A DNA stretch of 32,633 nt from Bifidobacteriaceae bacterium (GCA_031278655.1 JAITJZ010000132.1:1-32633), one strand, 5' to 3'. Positions 15,754 through 27,210 are shown, counted from the first letter of the stretch. Notes: generated by a model from the sequence alone, not told the origin. Numbers and translations are program-made.

Positions 15754-16217
15754 GTGACATAACCCCGCGCAAGTTCGCGCCGGGGTCCATGTGTGCGGGG
15801 TTATGTAACGGCCCGGGGCGCGCCCGGCGCGGGGGGGGTTGTGTTCGGCCTGGTGGGCGCGCCGCGGTGGTCCGGCCGCCGTCCGGCCGGTGACATAACC
15901 CCGCGCAAGTTCGCGCCGGGGTCAATGTGTGCGGGGTTATGTCACGGCCCGGGCCGCGCCCGGCGCGGGGCGGGGTGTGTTCCCCCAGGTCAGCCTGCCG
16001 CCGTTGTTCCGCCGCCGTCCGGCCGGTGACATAACCCCGCGCAAGTTCGCGCGGGGGTCAATGTGTGCGGGGTTATGTCACGGCCCGGGCCGCACCCGGC
16101 GCGGGGCGGGCGGTGTTGCCCCAGGTCAGCGCGCAGCGGTTGTTCCGCCGCCGTCCGGCTGGTGACATAACCCCGCGCAAGTTCGCGCGGGGGTCAATGT
16201 GTGCGGGGTTATGTCAC
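15754..16217. repeat. Tandem array A: four 56-base palindromic elements at 136-bp period
   Basis: Each copy starts GTGACATAACCCCGC and ends in its reverse complement, GCGGGGTTATGTCAC, around a 26-base core containing CAAGTTCGCGC. Copies are at 15754-15809 (one arm mismatch), 15890-15945, 16026-16081 and 16162-16217: start points exactly 136 bp apart. The 80-base spacers are similar to each other (GGCCCGGGC ... CCGCCGTCCGGC), so the whole 136-bp unit was duplicated. A further spacer-like stretch precedes copy 1 from about 15690. Short frames of about 78 codons running through it only reflect the period. The array lies between the folate operon end and the antitoxin promoter. Confidence 0.9.
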
Positions 16218-16266
16218 GGCCCGGCCGCGTCGGCGGCCGAACCAGCCACAGGCGCGGCGCCCGCGC

Positions 16267-16551
16267 CCTGCGCCGAGGCATGTAAGTCCGGTCAAGTTGC
16301 GCGCGGGTGAAAGTGACCGGGGTTAGCTGCGGGGTCGGCGCGCGCGGCGCGCCCTAGGCGACGCATAAGCCCTGGTCGCGCGCGCGGGGCCGACACGGGC
16401 GCGGCGCCGGCGGCCTGCGCCGAGGCATGTAAGTCCGGTCAAGTTTCGCGCGGGTGAAAGTGACCGGGGTTAGCTGCGGGGTCGGCGCGCGCGGCGCGCC
16501 CGGGGCGACGCATCGTCCCTGGTCGCCCGCGCGGAGCCGACACGGACACTG
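16267..16551. repeat. Tandem array B: two diverged copies of the same hairpin, 147 bp apart
   Basis: Units begin CCTGCGCCGAGGCATGTAAG at 16267 and 16414 and are nearly identical for about 137 bases. Each contains CCGGTCA ... TGACCGG arms around CAAGTT(G/T)CGCGCGGG, which aligns with the core of array A, so B is a diverged relative. Downstream in each unit GTCGGC and GCCGAC (16334-16339 and 16389-16394 in copy 1) form a second, longer GC-rich stem. Hairpins lie at about 16284-16324 and 16431-16471. Confidence 0.85.
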
Positions 16552-16665
16552 CGGCCGGACCAGCGCACTCTCGCCAGCAGGCGGCCACCCCCAGGACACG
16601 CCAGCAGGCCGCACGCCAACGACCTGGCCGAGCCGCACTATGTAGCCGAAACCTTTGCACCTGAG
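16552..16665. other. Non-coding stretch between array B and operon terminator
   Basis: No gene, repeat or clear regulatory site is visible. GCCAGCAGGC occurs twice (near 16574 and 16600). With the arrays this completes about 1.1 kb without genes. Confidence 0.5.
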
Positions 16666-16728
16666 CCGAGTTTCGCCCACTCGGGGTCCCCGCAAAATCT
16701 CGGAGCGAAGCGGAGAGAGTTTGTGGGG
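16666..16728 (-). terminator. Two adjacent hairpins at the end of the folate operon
   Basis: Reading on the minus strand after the DUF3180 stop, 16728-16688 folds into a stem of nine pairs (one wobble), a mismatch and four more pairs. CCGAGT/ACTCGG (16666-16671 with 16679-16684) forms a second stem. There is no T-run. Position 21 bases after the stop suggests the operon's termination region. Confidence 0.5.
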
Positions 16729-16748
16729 TGCCTCTGAACCCCGGGTGG

Positions 16749-17233
16749 TCAGGCCGGGGTGGTGTCGGGCTGGGCGGGGGTGGTGTCAGCCGCGCCGGAA
16801 TCCTCCGGCGGGAGCTGGCAGAACCATTCGGCCAGGCGCCCGGCCACGGCCAGCGCCACCGCGGCCAAGCAGGCGGCGGCGGCCTGCCACAGGCGCAGCC
16901 AGGCCAGCGGCGAATGCAGGACGCTGGCGGCCACCAAGGCGATCCCGCAGTAGAACCCGGCCAGGACGGCGCCGCCGAGGGCGCAAGCCTTGCCCAAGGT
17001 CAGGATCGCGGCGGCTCGCAGCGGATCGACCCGCCGGCGCTTGCCCTTGACGTATTGGCGCACCGGCCAGGCGCCAGCCACCACCACGACCGCCGCCAGC
17101 GCCAGGACCGCCGCCACCGTCCACGGCACACTCAGGCGCCGCCAAATCCAGTCTGAGGCCAGATCGACCACGATGGCGCTGACCGCGGCGGCGATCACCC
17201 CGGCCGCCACCATCGCGCGGACGCGGGTCGGCC

Positions 17234-17237
<4 letters not shown>
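16749..17237 (-). CDS. DUF3180 family membrane protein (162 aa)
   Basis: This is a small integral membrane protein of unknown function that in actinobacteria regularly follows the folate genes. Four hydrophobic segments are visible at about residues 8-27, 39-57, 80-105 and 115-135, with a basic loop (KGKRRR) after the second. The start overlaps the folB-folK stop by ATGA, so it is the last translated member of the unit. The C-terminus is a polar, Thr/Pro/Ala tail with a small repeat. Family assignment rests on size, topology and position; no catalytic residues are recognised. Confidence 0.82.
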
Positions 17238-19065
<1,828 letters not shown>

Positions 19066-19066
<1 letters not shown>

Positions 19067-20181
19067 TAGGCCATCATGCTCCCGTCTTGGCGTCGATTGG
19101 AAGCTGACCGCGCCCTATTACTGCTCCGATCCCGATTTGGCCCCGCCAATTGGGCCAGTTCGGCGACTCGGACGGCGGCGGCGCTGGCCGCGACCGCGTG
19201 AACCCGCACGCACCAGGCCCCGGCCATGGCCGCGAGGACCGAGACCGCCGCCGTGGCGGCGTCGCGTCCGGCCGGGCCGCGCCCGGCCAGCAACGGGTCG
19301 GGCCCGCGCGCCGGGTCAAGGAAACGCTTGCGCGAAGCGCCGATCAGCAGCGGGAAACCCAGGGCGCTGAGCCGGTCGAGGTTCGCCAGCAGCGGCCAAT
19401 TCGACGCGCCCGCCTTGGCGAAGCCCAAGCCCGGGTCAAGGACAACCGCCTCGGCCGCAACCCCAGCCGCCAGCGTGGCCTCGACCCGCAGCTCCAATTC
19501 GGCCGCGACCTCTGCGACCACGTCGCCATAGCGGTCGCGTCCGTCCATCTGGTCGGAGTGGCCCCGCCAATGCATCAGCACCACCGGGACGCCGGCGGCG
19601 GCCATGACCCCGGCCATGGCCGGATCGGCCAGGCCGCCGGAGACATCGTTGATGACGCTGGCGCCCGCGTCCACGGCGGCGGCGGCCACCGCCGCCCGCA
19701 TGGTGTCGACCGAGACCACCGCCCCCAGCGCCACCAGGTCTGTGACCAGCGGGATGACACGGCCCAGTTCCTCGTCGGCGCTGACGCGGGCGGCGCCCGG
19801 CCGCGTCGATTCGCCGCCCACGTCGATCAGGTCCGCGCCCTGCGCCAGCATCTGCTGGCAGTGGTCCAGCGCGGCGGCCAACTCCAGGTGGCGGCCGCCG
19901 TCTGAGAACGAGTCCGGCGTCACATTGCAGATGCCCATGACGGCTGTCCGCCGGAGCGCCGCCAGCGGCTCAGGCAGGCCCGCCGGCCGCCCCGGCGCCA
20001 ACTCCGCCGGCTGCCCGGCCGCCAACTCCGCCGGCTGCTCCGCCGGCTGCCCGGCCGCCAACCCCGCCGGCTGCTCCGTCGGCTGCCCGGCCGCCCGACC
20101 CGTTGCCTGCCCCGGCCAAGCGGCGGCCGAACCCGGGGCCAGGCCCCGGGTTCGGGCCTCTGGAGGTGGATTGACCAGCAT
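19066..20181 (-). CDS. folP: Dihydropteroate synthase
   Basis: The enzyme joins 6-hydroxymethyl-dihydropterin pyrophosphate to p-aminobenzoate; it is the sulfonamide target. The core starts near residue 80 with the strand MGICNVTPDSFSDGG, then DVGGESTRPGA, VSVDTMRA, INDVSGG, VVLMHWRG, LDPGLGFAK, LIGASRKRFL and the C-terminal RVHAV, all canonical pterin-pocket motifs. About 75 residues before the core are Pro/Ala/Gln/Gly repeats and are absent from normal FolP. I chose the ATG at 20181, with GAGG 9 bases upstream at the folE stop. A TTG at 20196 overlapping that stop is an alternative, as is a start nearer the core. The C-terminus carries a polar Arg/Ser/Asn tail. Confidence 0.93.
19999..20094 (-). 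repeat. 24/36-bp tandem repeat in the FolP N-terminal extension
   Basis: Three units at 19999-20022, 20023-20058 and 20059-20094, each starting CAACTCCGCCGGCTG or a one-base variant on the plus strand. The two longer ones contain an internal 12-bp insertion. They code for the Ala/Gly/Gln/Pro extension. Confidence 0.88.
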
Positions 20182-20192
20182 CGGCGGCGGCC

Positions 20193-20771
20193 TCAATGGG
20201 CGATCAGGGACATGGCTTCAGCCCGCGTCGGCCCTGAGCGCAGGGCGCCGCGCACCGCCGAGGTCACGGTCTTCGAGCCGGGGGCCCGAACCCCGCGCAT
20301 GGTCATGCACAGATGCTCGGCCTCCAGGACCACGATCACGCCGCGGGCGTCCAGGGCCTGCATCAGCGCGTCGGCGATCTGACTGGTCAGGCGCTCCTGG
20401 ACCTGCGGGCGGCGGGAATAGGCGCCGACCAGGCGGGCCAGCTTCGACAGCCCGGTGATGTGGCCGTCCTCGGCCGGGATGTAGCCCAGGTGGGCGAGCC
20501 CGTGAAACGGCAGCAGGTGGTGCTCGCACATCGAGTAGACGGCCACGTCCTTGACCAGCACCAACTCCTGATGCCCCAGGTCAAAGCGGGCCGCCAGCAG
20601 TTCGCGCGGGTCGCAACGCAGCCCGGAGAAGATCTCGGCGGCCGCCTTGGCCACCCGCGCCGGGGTCTCGGCCAGGCCGGGCCGGTCGGGATCTTCGCCG
20701 ATGCCGTGGAGGAACTCCCGCACGGCCGCCTCGACCCGGGCGGCGTCGAAGCCGGGCGTCGGCTCAGACAT
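20193..20771 (-). CDS. folE: GTP cyclohydrolase I
   Basis: First step of tetrahydrofolate synthesis: GTP to dihydroneopterin triphosphate and formate. The ATG at 20771 overlaps the ftsH stop by eight bases (ATGTCTGA). The longer open frame upstream is only the ftsH tail read in another frame. Zinc and catalytic residues are present in [12 protein letters not shown] (Cys and two His) and [10 protein letters not shown] (second Cys). The [20 protein letters not shown] and RPQVQERLT segments are canonical. At 192 residues it has normal length. It is translated with ftsH before it and folP after it. Confidence 0.95.
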   Translation of the reverse strand: MSEPTPGFDAARVEAAVREFLHGIGEDPDRPGLAETPARVAKAAAEIFSGLRCDPRELLAARFDLGHQELVLVKDVAVYSMCEHHLLPFHGLAHLGYIPAEDGHITGLSKLARLVGAYSRRPQVQERLTSQIADALMQALDARGVIVVLEAEHLCMTMRGVRAPGSKTVTSAVRGALRSGPTRAEAMSLIAH

Positions 20772-22848
20772 GGCCCGCGCCAGTCTCAGGGCCAGTCTCA
20801 GGGCCAGTCTCAGGGCCAGGCTCGGCGCCGGCTGAGGGCGGCGTTTGGGCGCCGGCCTGGTCTTGGGCTGCGGCGGCGGGGCCATCGGCGGCGGGCGACG
20901 GCGCGGCATCGGCGGACTGGTCGCCCACCTGGGCCGGCATGTCGACCGGGCCCCGGCTGGACACCGGCCGCTCCAACGAACTCAACCAAACCGGGCGCGG
21001 CGGCTGCTTGACAATGCCCTTGAAGATGACCGCCAACTCGGACTCGTTCAGCGTCTCCTTCTCCAACAGCTGCAGCACCAGCGCGTCCAAGACCTCGCGG
21101 TTCGCCCGCAGAATCGCCCACGCCTCCGTGTGCGCGTTCTCAATCAGCGCCCTGACCTGCGCGTCGATCTGAGCGGCGACCGCCTCAGAGTAATCGCGCT
21201 GATGCCCATAATCGCGTCCCAGGAAAACCTCGCCCTCGGCCTGGCCGTAGCGGACCGACCCGAGGTCGGAACTCATGCCGTACTCCATCACCATCTTGCG
21301 GGCGGTGGCGGTGGCCTTCTCGATGTCGTTGGACGCGCCCGAGGTCGGGTCGTGGAAGACCAGTTCCTCGGCCACGCGCCCGCCCATGGCGTAGGCCAAC
21401 TGGTCCAACAACTCATTGCGGGTGACCGAATGCTTGTCGCGGGTCGGCATCACCATGGTGTAACCGAGCGCCCGCCCGCGCGGCAGGATGGTCACCTTCG
21501 TCACCGGGTCGGTGTTGCGCAGCGCCGCCGCCACCACGGCGTGACCGCCCTCGTGGTAAGCGGTGTTCTTCTTCTCATCCTCCGTCATCATCATCGACAC
21601 CCGCTGCGGGCCGGCCACCACACGATCAATCGCCTCGTCAAGGGCGTGATTGGAGATCTGCTTGACATCCTCGCGGGCCGTCAGCAGGGCCGCCTCATTC
21701 AGCACATTGGCCAGATCCGCGCCCGTGAAACCGGGGGTGCGCTTGGCCACCAGGGCCAAGTCCACATCCGGCGCCATCGGCTTGCCCTTGGCGTGGACCT
21801 CCAAGATTGCCAGGCGTCCCGGCTGGTCCGGGGCGCCAACAGTGATCTGGCGGTCGAAGCGGCCCGGCCGCATCAGCGCCGGGTCCAGGATGTCCGGCCG
21901 GTTGGTGGCCGCGATCAGGATGACGTTGGTGGTGGCGTCGAAGCCGTCCATCTCCACCAGCAACTGATTCAGGGTCTGTTCGCGCTCGTCGTGGCCGCCG
22001 CCCAAACCGGCCCCCCGGTGACGGCCGACGGCATCGATCTCGTCGACAAAAATGATGGCCGGAGCGTTGGCCTTGGCCTGCTCAAAGAGGTCGCGGACGC
22101 GCGAGGCGCCCACCCCGACGAACATCTCCACAAAATCAGACCCGGAGATCGAGTAGAACGGCACGCCGGCCTCGCCCGCCACGGCCCGCGCCAGCAGCGT
22201 CTTGCCGGTCCCCGGCGGCCCGTAAAGCAGAACGCCGCGCGGAATCTTGGCGCCGACGGCCTGGAACTTGGCCGGCTCGGCCAGGAACTCCTTGATCTCC
22301 TGGAGTTCTTCGACCGCCTCGTCCACCCCGGCCACATCCGCGAACGTGACCTTCGGCGACTCTTTCGAGACCAGCTTCGCCTTCGACTTGCCGAAGCTGA
22401 GCGGGCCGCCGCGCCCGCCGCCCTGCATCTGCGACATCAACCACCAGAACAGACCCAGGATCAACGCCATCGGGATCAACGTCATCAGCAACGAACCCCA
22501 CCACGACTGGGTCGGCACCTCAGAGTTGAAGCCCTCCTTCGGGTCGGCGGCCTTGATCGCCGCGACAACCTCCGCGCCTTGCGGCTCGACGTAGTAGAAA
22601 CGGACCAGCGTCCCCTTCTTGGCGATGACCTCCTTGTTCAGCGTCAGGTCCACCCGCTGCTCGCCGTCAACGATCTTGGCCGCCTTGACCTGCTTGTCCG
22701 CCAGCAGTTGCAGTCCCTGCGAAGTGTCTATCTCTTGCGGGCCGCCCCGGAACAGCGAACCGGCCAGCATCCAGACGGCCACCAGCCCTAGCACCAGCCA
22801 CAGAAATGGCGCGCGGAAGAACGGTCTTTTGGTCGGTGTCTTGGCCAC
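20764..22848 (-). CDS. ftsH: ATP-dependent zinc metalloprotease FtsH
   Basis: Membrane-bound AAA+ protease for quality control of membrane and regulatory proteins. The GTG start at 22848 has only a weak ribosome site. Transmembrane helices lie at about residues 13-31 and 119-138, enclosing the small periplasmic domain. The AAA domain has Walker A GPPGTGKT (210-217), pore loop FVGVGA, Walker B IIFVDEID and the second region of homology with RPGRFDR. The zinc site is H432-EGG-H436, with the third ligand in ASNDIEKAT. The last 70 residues are Ala/Pro/Gln-rich and end in a 12-bp repeat (Gly-Pro-Glu-Thr units). The neighbourhood hpt-ftsH-folE is typical of actinobacteria. Confidence 0.96.
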   Translation of the reverse strand: MAKTPTKRPFFRAPFLWLVLGLVAVWMLAGSLFRGGPQEIDTSQGLQLLADKQVKAAKIVDGEQRVDLTLNKEVIAKKGTLVRFYYVEPQGAEVVAAIKAADPKEGFNSEVPTQSWWGSLLMTLIPMALILGLFWWLMSQMQGGGRGGPLSFGKSKAKLVSKESPKVTFADVAGVDEAVEELQEIKEFLAEPAKFQAVGAKIPRGVLLYGPPGTGKTLLARAVAGEAGVPFYSISGSDFVEMFVGVGASRVRDLFEQAKANAPAIIFVDEIDAVGRHRGAGLGGGHDEREQTLNQLLVEMDGFDATTNVILIAATNRPDILDPALMRPGRFDRQITVGAPDQPGRLAILEVHAKGKPMAPDVDLALVAKRTPGFTGADLANVLNEAALLTAREDVKQISNHALDEAIDRVVAGPQRVSMMMTEDEKKNTAYHEGGHAVVAAALRNTDPVTKVTILPRGRALGYTMVMPTRDKHSVTRNELLDQLAYAMGGRVAEELVFHDPTSGASNDIEKATATARKMVMEYGMSSDLGSVRYGQAEGEVFLGRDYGHQRDYSEAVAAQIDAQVRALIENAHTEAWAILRANREVLDALVLQLLEKETLNESELAVIFKGIVKQPPRPVWLSSLERPVSSRGPVDMPAQVGDQSADAAPSPAADGPAAAAQDQAGAQTPPSAGAEPGPETGPETGPETGAGHV
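20781..20816 (-). repeat. 12-bp tandem repeat at the ftsH 3' end
   Basis: CAGTCTCAGGGC occurs three times without a mismatch (20781-20792, 20793-20804, 20805-20816), coding for Gly-Pro-Glu-Thr units just before the folE start. Confidence 0.92.
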
Positions 22849-22896
22849 GTATCTACTTTCTTCGCAGTTCTTCCTGGTGTTGTTGGGGGCGCCGAC

Positions 22897-23448
22897 TCAC
22901 TGGTAAACCTGCGGCGCCAGGGTGCCGACAAACGGCAGATTCCGGTAATGCTCGGCAAAATCCAGACCATAGCCCACCACGAACTCGTTCGGAATGTCGA
23001 AACCGACGTAGCGAACCGGGACCTCGACCTTGGCCGCGTCCGGTTTGCGCAGCATGGCCGCGACCTCGACCGAACGGGCGCCCCGTGAGCGCAGGTTGGC
23101 CAACAACCAGGATAAGGTCAAACCCGAGTCGACCACGTCCTCCACGATCAGAACGTCGCGTCCGTGGATGTCGGTGTCGAGGTCTTTGAGGATTCTGACC
23201 ACGCCGGAGGACTTGGTGCCGGAGCCGTACGAGGACACCGCCATCCAGTCCATCGTCACCTTGGAATGCAATTTCCGCGACAGGTCGCCCATGACCATGA
23301 CCGCGCCTTTCAGCACCCCCACCAGCAGCAGGTCGCGCCCGGCGTAGTCGGCGTCGACCTCGGCCGCCATTTGGTCGAGGCGCTGGTCGATCTGCTCGCT
23401 GGTGAGCAGGACCCGCTCGAGGTCCGCTCCGATGTCTACGGCGTCCAC
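22897..23448 (-). CDS. hpt: Hypoxanthine phosphoribosyltransferase
   Basis: Purine salvage: converts hypoxanthine or guanine plus PRPP to IMP or GMP. I chose the GTG at 23448 because AGGAGG lies 5 bases upstream; the longer frame overlaps tilS with no ribosome site. Visible motifs are [17 protein letters not shown] (pyrophosphate loop), [14 protein letters not shown] (flexible loop) and [14 protein letters not shown] (PRPP signature), then [25 protein letters not shown]. 183 residues is the usual length. The gene overlaps the tilS end by 13 bases and precedes ftsH by 48 bases; tilS-hpt-ftsH is a widely conserved order. Confidence 0.95.
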   Translation of the reverse strand: MDAVDIGADLERVLLTSEQIDQRLDQMAAEVDADYAGRDLLLVGVLKGAVMVMGDLSRKLHSKVTMDWMAVSSYGSGTKSSGVVRILKDLDTDIHGRDVLIVEDVVDSGLTLSWLLANLRSRGARSVEVAAMLRKPDAAKVEVPVRYVGFDIPNEFVVGYGLDFAEHYRNLPFVGTLAPQVYQ

Positions 23449-24551
23449 GTCGACCTCCTGGGGGGCGTGATTGGGATTGGCATTGCGCGAAACTCCAGCT
23501 TGCCACATTTGCGCGTGGCCGCGATCTGGCCCGCCAGCGCCACCGGCCCCTGCCCCCGCCAGCGAGTGACCAGGCGGTCCAAGGCTTCGATCTGGGCCGC
23601 GCCGAGGTCCCCGGCCCGGGCGCCAGCCCGGAGCGCGCCCTGGTGGAGGGCGCGGGCGCGCAGCGCCGGGGGGGCGGCGGCGAGGGCTTCGACGTCGAGC
23701 CGCAGCCGGGTTTCGGGTTCGCCGTCGACCTTGCCCGATGCCGCCGGGGCCGTTTCGCTGACAGCTTGGGCCAGGAGTCGCCCGGCTTGGGCGTCCAGAT
23801 GATCGGCGTCTTGGAGCAACTGCGCCGCCGTCTTGGCCAGGGCGCGCTCAAACCCGGGCCCCAGGACGGCCCTGGCCACCGGCATCAACTCGGCCCGGAC
23901 CTGGCTGCGCCGCGAGGCGTGGGGGCCGCCGGGCTGGTTGGTCGGGTCCTGCCAGGCGGTCAGTCCCTCGGCCCGGATGATCGCCTCGGTCTGGGCCCTG
24001 GTCAAGTCGAGGAAAGGCCGCGCCAGCGGGCCCCGCCTGGGGGCCATCCCGGCCAGCGCCCGCGCGCCGGAGCCGCGCGCCAGCGCCAGCAGCACCGTCT
24101 CGGCCTGGTCGTTCAAGGTGTGGCCGAGGAAGGTGACGGCGGCCCGGTGGCGGTTGGCGGCATCGTCCAAGGCGGCGTAACGGGCGGCGCGCGCGGCCGC
24201 CTCGACGCCCTCCGCCGCGGTCTGGTCAACCGCGACGGCGACCACTTCGACCGGCGCCAAGCCCAGGGCGCGGCACTGTTCGCGGGCGGTGGCGGCGACA
24301 GCGGCGCTGCCCGGCAAGAGCCCGTGGTCAACGATCACGGCGCCCGCCCGCCAGCCGCGCCGGGGCGCCTCGAAGGCGGTCACCGCCGCCAGCGCCAGCG
24401 AATCCGTGCCGCCGGAGCAGGCCACCAGCGCCAGCGGCGGCTCGCCTGGGGCGCCCGCGTTGGTTGGCTGTGCGCTGGACCGCTGGGCGCGGGGCAGGCA
24501 GGCGCGCACCGCCAGGCGCCCGGCCGCGACCGCTGGGTCAAGACGGCCCAT
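23436..24551 (-). CDS. tilS: tRNA(Ile)-lysidine synthetase
   Basis: The enzyme modifies C34 of the tRNA-Ile with CAU anticodon to lysidine, so that it reads AUA. The ATP-binding PP-loop is SGGTDS (46-51). Next come [18 protein letters not shown] and [29 protein letters not shown], the N-type ATPase core, and the [13 protein letters not shown] and QDPTNQ regions. The C-terminal part (residues 215-350) corresponds to the tRNA-contacting domain and is shorter than in E. coli, as usual in actinobacteria. The N-terminus, about 35 residues before the PP-loop strand, is variable. 17 bases separate it from the metalloprotease gene upstream. Confidence 0.94.
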   Translation of the reverse strand: MGRLDPAVAAGRLAVRACLPRAQRSSAQPTNAGAPGEPPLALVACSGGTDSLALAAVTAFEAPRRGWRAGAVIVDHGLLPGSAAVAATAREQCRALGLAPVEVVAVAVDQTAAEGVEAAARAARYAALDDAANRHRAAVTFLGHTLNDQAETVLLALARGSGARALAGMAPRRGPLARPFLDLTRAQTEAIIRAEGLTAWQDPTNQPGGPHASRRSQVRAELMPVARAVLGPGFERALAKTAAQLLQDADHLDAQAGRLLAQAVSETAPAASGKVDGEPETRLRLDVEALAAAPPALRARALHQGALRAGARAGDLGAAQIEALDRLVTRWRGQGPVALAGQIAATRKCGKLEFRAMPIPITPPRRSTWTP

Positions 24552-24568
24552 GGCCGGCGGGGCGGGCG

Positions 24569-25654
24569 CTAGCGCTCATCTTGGCTGGAGCTGGGCCGGC
24601 CCTCAAAGCTGGCGTTGCCCGTCAAGCGGGTGGTCCAGGCGCGCGGGTTGTCCAATTCGGCGGCGCTCGGCAGCGCCTGCGGGGAGGCGAAGACCGCGTT
24701 GAAACCCTCGTGGCCCAACTCGGCCAGGCTGGCCCTGACAAAGGCGGCGCCCTGGACGTATTGGGCGGTCTTGGCCTCGATCCCGGCCATCCGGCGCAGC
24801 GCCCGCTCGAAACGGCCCTGGGCCACACGGCGCGCGTCAAACTTGGGACGCAACTGTTCCACGGTCTTGACCAGCTTGGGGCCAACCGCGTCCATGATGA
24901 CGTCGGAGTGTCCTTCCAGCAGCGACATGGTGGCCGCCAGGTCGGCCAGGACCCGCGACTGGTCGGGTGACAGCAAGGGCGTGGCCAACTGCGGCCGGAC
25001 TTCTTCGGCGAACAGATCGGGCAGGTGCTTGAAGGCGGCCAGGAGTTCGCCGGGGCCTCCTGGCTCGGGCTGGGCCTGGGCCAGGGCCGCCAGGCGGCCT
25101 TTGATCCAGCCGGGCAACCAGGGCGCGGCCGCGAATTGGACTGCGTGCGTGACCTCGTGGAGCGCCACCCACAGGTGGAAGTCGCGCGGGTCGGCGTCGA
25201 GTTCGCGTTCGAAGCGCAAGACGTTGGGCGCCGCCAGGAGAATCCGCCCGGTCTGGCCGTCAGGCGAGACGTGGAACGGGTCGTACTGCCCGAGCATCCG
25301 GTAGGCCAGGAAGCCGGTCAAAGCGCCGACTTGGGCGCTCGCCACTTGGCGGGCGGCCCAAGGCAACTCGTCGTGCTCCCACAGCGAGGCCGCCAGCGAC
25401 TGAATGGCGCCGACGACGCCCCGGACCAGTCCCCGCCGGTCCACCACCAGCATCTCAGTGGCTGAGGCGTCTTCAGCGGCGCCGGTCAGGCCGGTGATCT
25501 CAGCCACGTAACCGAAGGCCTTGCCCGCCTGATTGCGCAGGTCAGCGACCAGATGAAGGCCTTCGGCCGGGGTGATGTCGGGGCCGGGGCGGGCCAACAA
25601 GGCGCCGATCCGGGCGGCCAGGGCCGAGTTGATGCCTGCGCTCACACCGTCCAC
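24569..25654 (-). CDS. Zinc-dependent metalloprotease of the DUF2342 (zincin) family (361 aa)
   Basis: This actinobacterial family is annotated as a putative hydrolase or F420-biosynthesis-associated protein; its substrate is not known to me. H166-EVT-H170 in VALHEVTHAVQF is the zinc site, and GHSDVIMDAVG (about residue 255) supplies a further likely ligand, as expected for a zincin fold. I took the GTG at 25654 as start because conserved sequence begins with NSALAARIGALLARPGP. A GTG at 25645 is also possible. The open frame continues another 168 codons upstream, but that part is Arg/Gly/Pro-rich and overlaps dacB in another frame. The position between dacB and tilS is the usual one. Confidence 0.87.
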   Translation of the reverse strand: MDGVSAGINSALAARIGALLARPGPDITPAEGLHLVADLRNQAGKAFGYVAEITGLTGAAEDASATEMLVVDRRGLVRGVVGAIQSLAASLWEHDELPWAARQVASAQVGALTGFLAYRMLGQYDPFHVSPDGQTGRILLAAPNVLRFERELDADPRDFHLWVALHEVTHAVQFAAAPWLPGWIKGRLAALAQAQPEPGGPGELLAAFKHLPDLFAEEVRPQLATPLLSPDQSRVLADLAATMSLLEGHSDVIMDAVGPKLVKTVEQLRPKFDARRVAQGRFERALRRMAGIEAKTAQYVQGAAFVRASLAELGHEGFNAVFASPQALPSAAELDNPRAWTTRLTGNASFEGRPSSSQDER

Positions 25655-25737
25655 TCTAGGCCCTGCCCACCCCCACCCAGGCCGGGAGGCCGGGGTTTGG
25701 AAGGGGCAGGGGGCCTTCAGCGGGTGGCGGCCGGGTT
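25655..25737 (-). other. Short gap between dacB and the metalloprotease gene
   Basis: 83 bases, GC-rich, without a clear terminator or promoter. The genes on both sides are probably co-transcribed. Confidence 0.4.
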
Positions 25738-27210
25738 TCAGGGGAGGGCGGCCAGGCCGGCGGCGAAGCGATCGACCGACTGGCGGGCCGAATCGGTCCA
25801 GATCGTTTGGTCCGGGTTGGCCAGGATGGCGAAGACCAGTTCGCGCCCGCCCGCGGTTTGGACCAGGCCGGCCAGCGCCGTCACCCCCGTCAGCGTGCCA
25901 GTCTTGGCCCTGAGGTTCCCGGCCGCGGGGGTCTCGTTGAAACGGTGGGCCAGGGTGCCCTGCAGGGCGCCGGCGGGCAGGGACCGCGCCACCGCGCCGA
26001 GTTCGCCAGCATCCGGCCCGGCGCTCAGCGCCAAGGCGGCGACCAGCGTGGACGCGGACACGGCCGAGCCGTGGCTGAGGCCGGAGCAGTCTTCCAGGCG
26101 CAGTCCGCCGGTCGGCAGGCTCAATTCGGCCAGAGCCCGGCCAACGGCCGCCGCGCAACCCTCAAAACTGCCCGGCAGTCCCAAGGCCACGGCCGTCATC
26201 CGGCCGAGCGCCTCAGCCAAGGTGTTGTCAGACGCCCGCAGCATGTGGGCGACCAGTTCTTGAATGGGCGCGGACTCGACGCTCGCCAGGGCCTCGTCCG
26301 CCGGGCCGCCGGCGGCGCGCGTGACCGCGCCGGTGACCTGGAACGTCGGCAAGGCCAAGGATGTGTCGCGGCCCGCGGCCGCCAGCAAGCCGAAGAACCG
26401 CTCGGCCGCGGCCAAGGCCGGGTCGGCCAGGTAGGTGGTGGCGTCGGCATCGGCGCCGGCGCGCCCGTCGAGCACCGCCAGCGGCGTGGTCGGCGCGCCC
26501 CAGGTGGTCCCCAGCGACCACTGCCAATCGGGCAGGAGCGCCGGGCCGGCGAAGATTGTGTCGTCGAGGCGCACCTCGACCGACTCGACCCCGCGGCGGC
26601 GCAGTTCAACAGCCGTCGCCCGAGCCAACTCCCCCATGCCGGAACGCCCCATGACCTCGCCCGGCAGCGCGGCATCGGGCGATAAGGTCGTGTCGCCGCC
26701 CGCCACCAGCGTGACCACGCCGGACGTGGGGCTGGTCGGCGACCACCGGGCGGCCGTGGTGAGCGCGGCGGACGGGCCAAGGACCTCCAAGGCCGCCACG
26801 GCGGTCAGAATCTTGACCGTCGAGGCCGGCGCCAAAGCCTGCCCCGACCCGGCCGCGAACAGGTCATCGCCGCTGGTCAGGTCGCGGACCGCGGCGCTGA
26901 CCGCCCCGACCTGGGCGGCCCCGAGGTGGGCGGCCGCCAAGTCCGCGATCGCCTCCCGGTCCGCCGCCGGGGCGTCTGGGTCCAGGTCCGGCGCGACCGG
27001 CCGCACGATGCCGTCGGCCGCCTTCCAGCCAGCCGGCGCGACCGCGAAGCTCGGCTCGGGCGTGGGGTTGTGGCGCGGCAAGCGCCCTGGCGGCGCGGAC
27101 GCCCAGGCGCAGGCGACCAGCAGAGCGGCCGCCGCCAGCGCGGCCGCCGCCATCCGGCCAGGCCCGCCAGTCCCGGCCGGGCGGGACGGCGATTTCCGGT
27201 GCGCGCGCAT
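25738..27210 (-). CDS. dacB: D-alanyl-D-alanine carboxypeptidase/endopeptidase (PBP4, peptidase S13)
   Basis: Exported enzyme that trims or opens peptidoglycan cross-links. The N-terminus has basic residues, a hydrophobic segment (about 20-36) and Cys34; export as a membrane-anchored protein is likely, but a lipobox is not clear. Serine-peptidase motifs appear in order: S130-T-V-K133 in APASTVK, SDN in RASDNTLAEALG (about 327), and KTG in LRAKTGTLTGV (about 438). Domain inserts between motifs 1 and 2 are of S13 type. The ATG at 27210 lies 7 bases from a -10-like TAGTCT, suggesting a leaderless transcript. It is divergent from ppa and is the first gene of the long minus-strand unit. Confidence 0.93.
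   Translation of the reverse strand: MRAHRKSPSRPAGTGGPGRMAAAALAAAALLVACAWASAPPGRLPRHNPTPEPSFAVAPAGWKAADGIVRPVAPDLDPDAPAADREAIADLAAAHLGAAQVGAVSAAVRDLTSGDDLFAAGSGQALAPASTVKILTAVAALEVLGPSAALTTAARWSPTSPTSGVVTLVAGGDTTLSPDAALPGEVMGRSGMGELARATAVELRRRGVESVEVRLDDTIFAGPALLPDWQWSLGTTWGAPTTPLAVLDGRAGADADATTYLADPALAAAERFFGLLAAAGRDTSLALPTFQVTGAVTRAAGGPADEALASVESAPIQELVAHMLRASDNTLAEALGRMTAVALGLPGSFEGCAAAVGRALAELSLPTGGLRLEDCSGLSHGSAVSASTLVAALALSAGPDAGELGAVARSLPAGALQGTLAHRFNETPAAGNLRAKTGTLTGVTALAGLVQTAGGRELVFAILANPDQTIWTDSARQSVDRFAAGLAALP

Noticed and set aside
15754-16217. CRISPR array
   Set aside because: Repeat of 56 bases with long inverted arms, spacers that are 80 bases and similar to each other, and no cas genes; this is tandem duplication, not unique spacers.
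15687-16310. A ladder of similar frames of about 80 codons through array A
   Set aside because: They exist only because the 136-bp unit repeats; 136 is not a multiple of three, there is no ribosome site, and they run through the hairpins.
20772-20909. 46-codon extension of folE
   Set aside because: It overlaps the ftsH C-terminus, is Pro/Arg/Leu-rich and GTP cyclohydrolase I has normal length from 20771.
21535-21560. HEGGH instead of HEAGH in FtsH as a possible active-site change
   Set aside because: Gly at this position occurs in other actinobacterial FtsH proteins; both histidines and the glutamate are intact.
25655-26158. N-terminal extension of 168 codons for the metalloprotease
   Set aside because: Arg/Gly/Pro-rich composition and overlap with dacB in another frame; conserved family sequence starts only after 25654.
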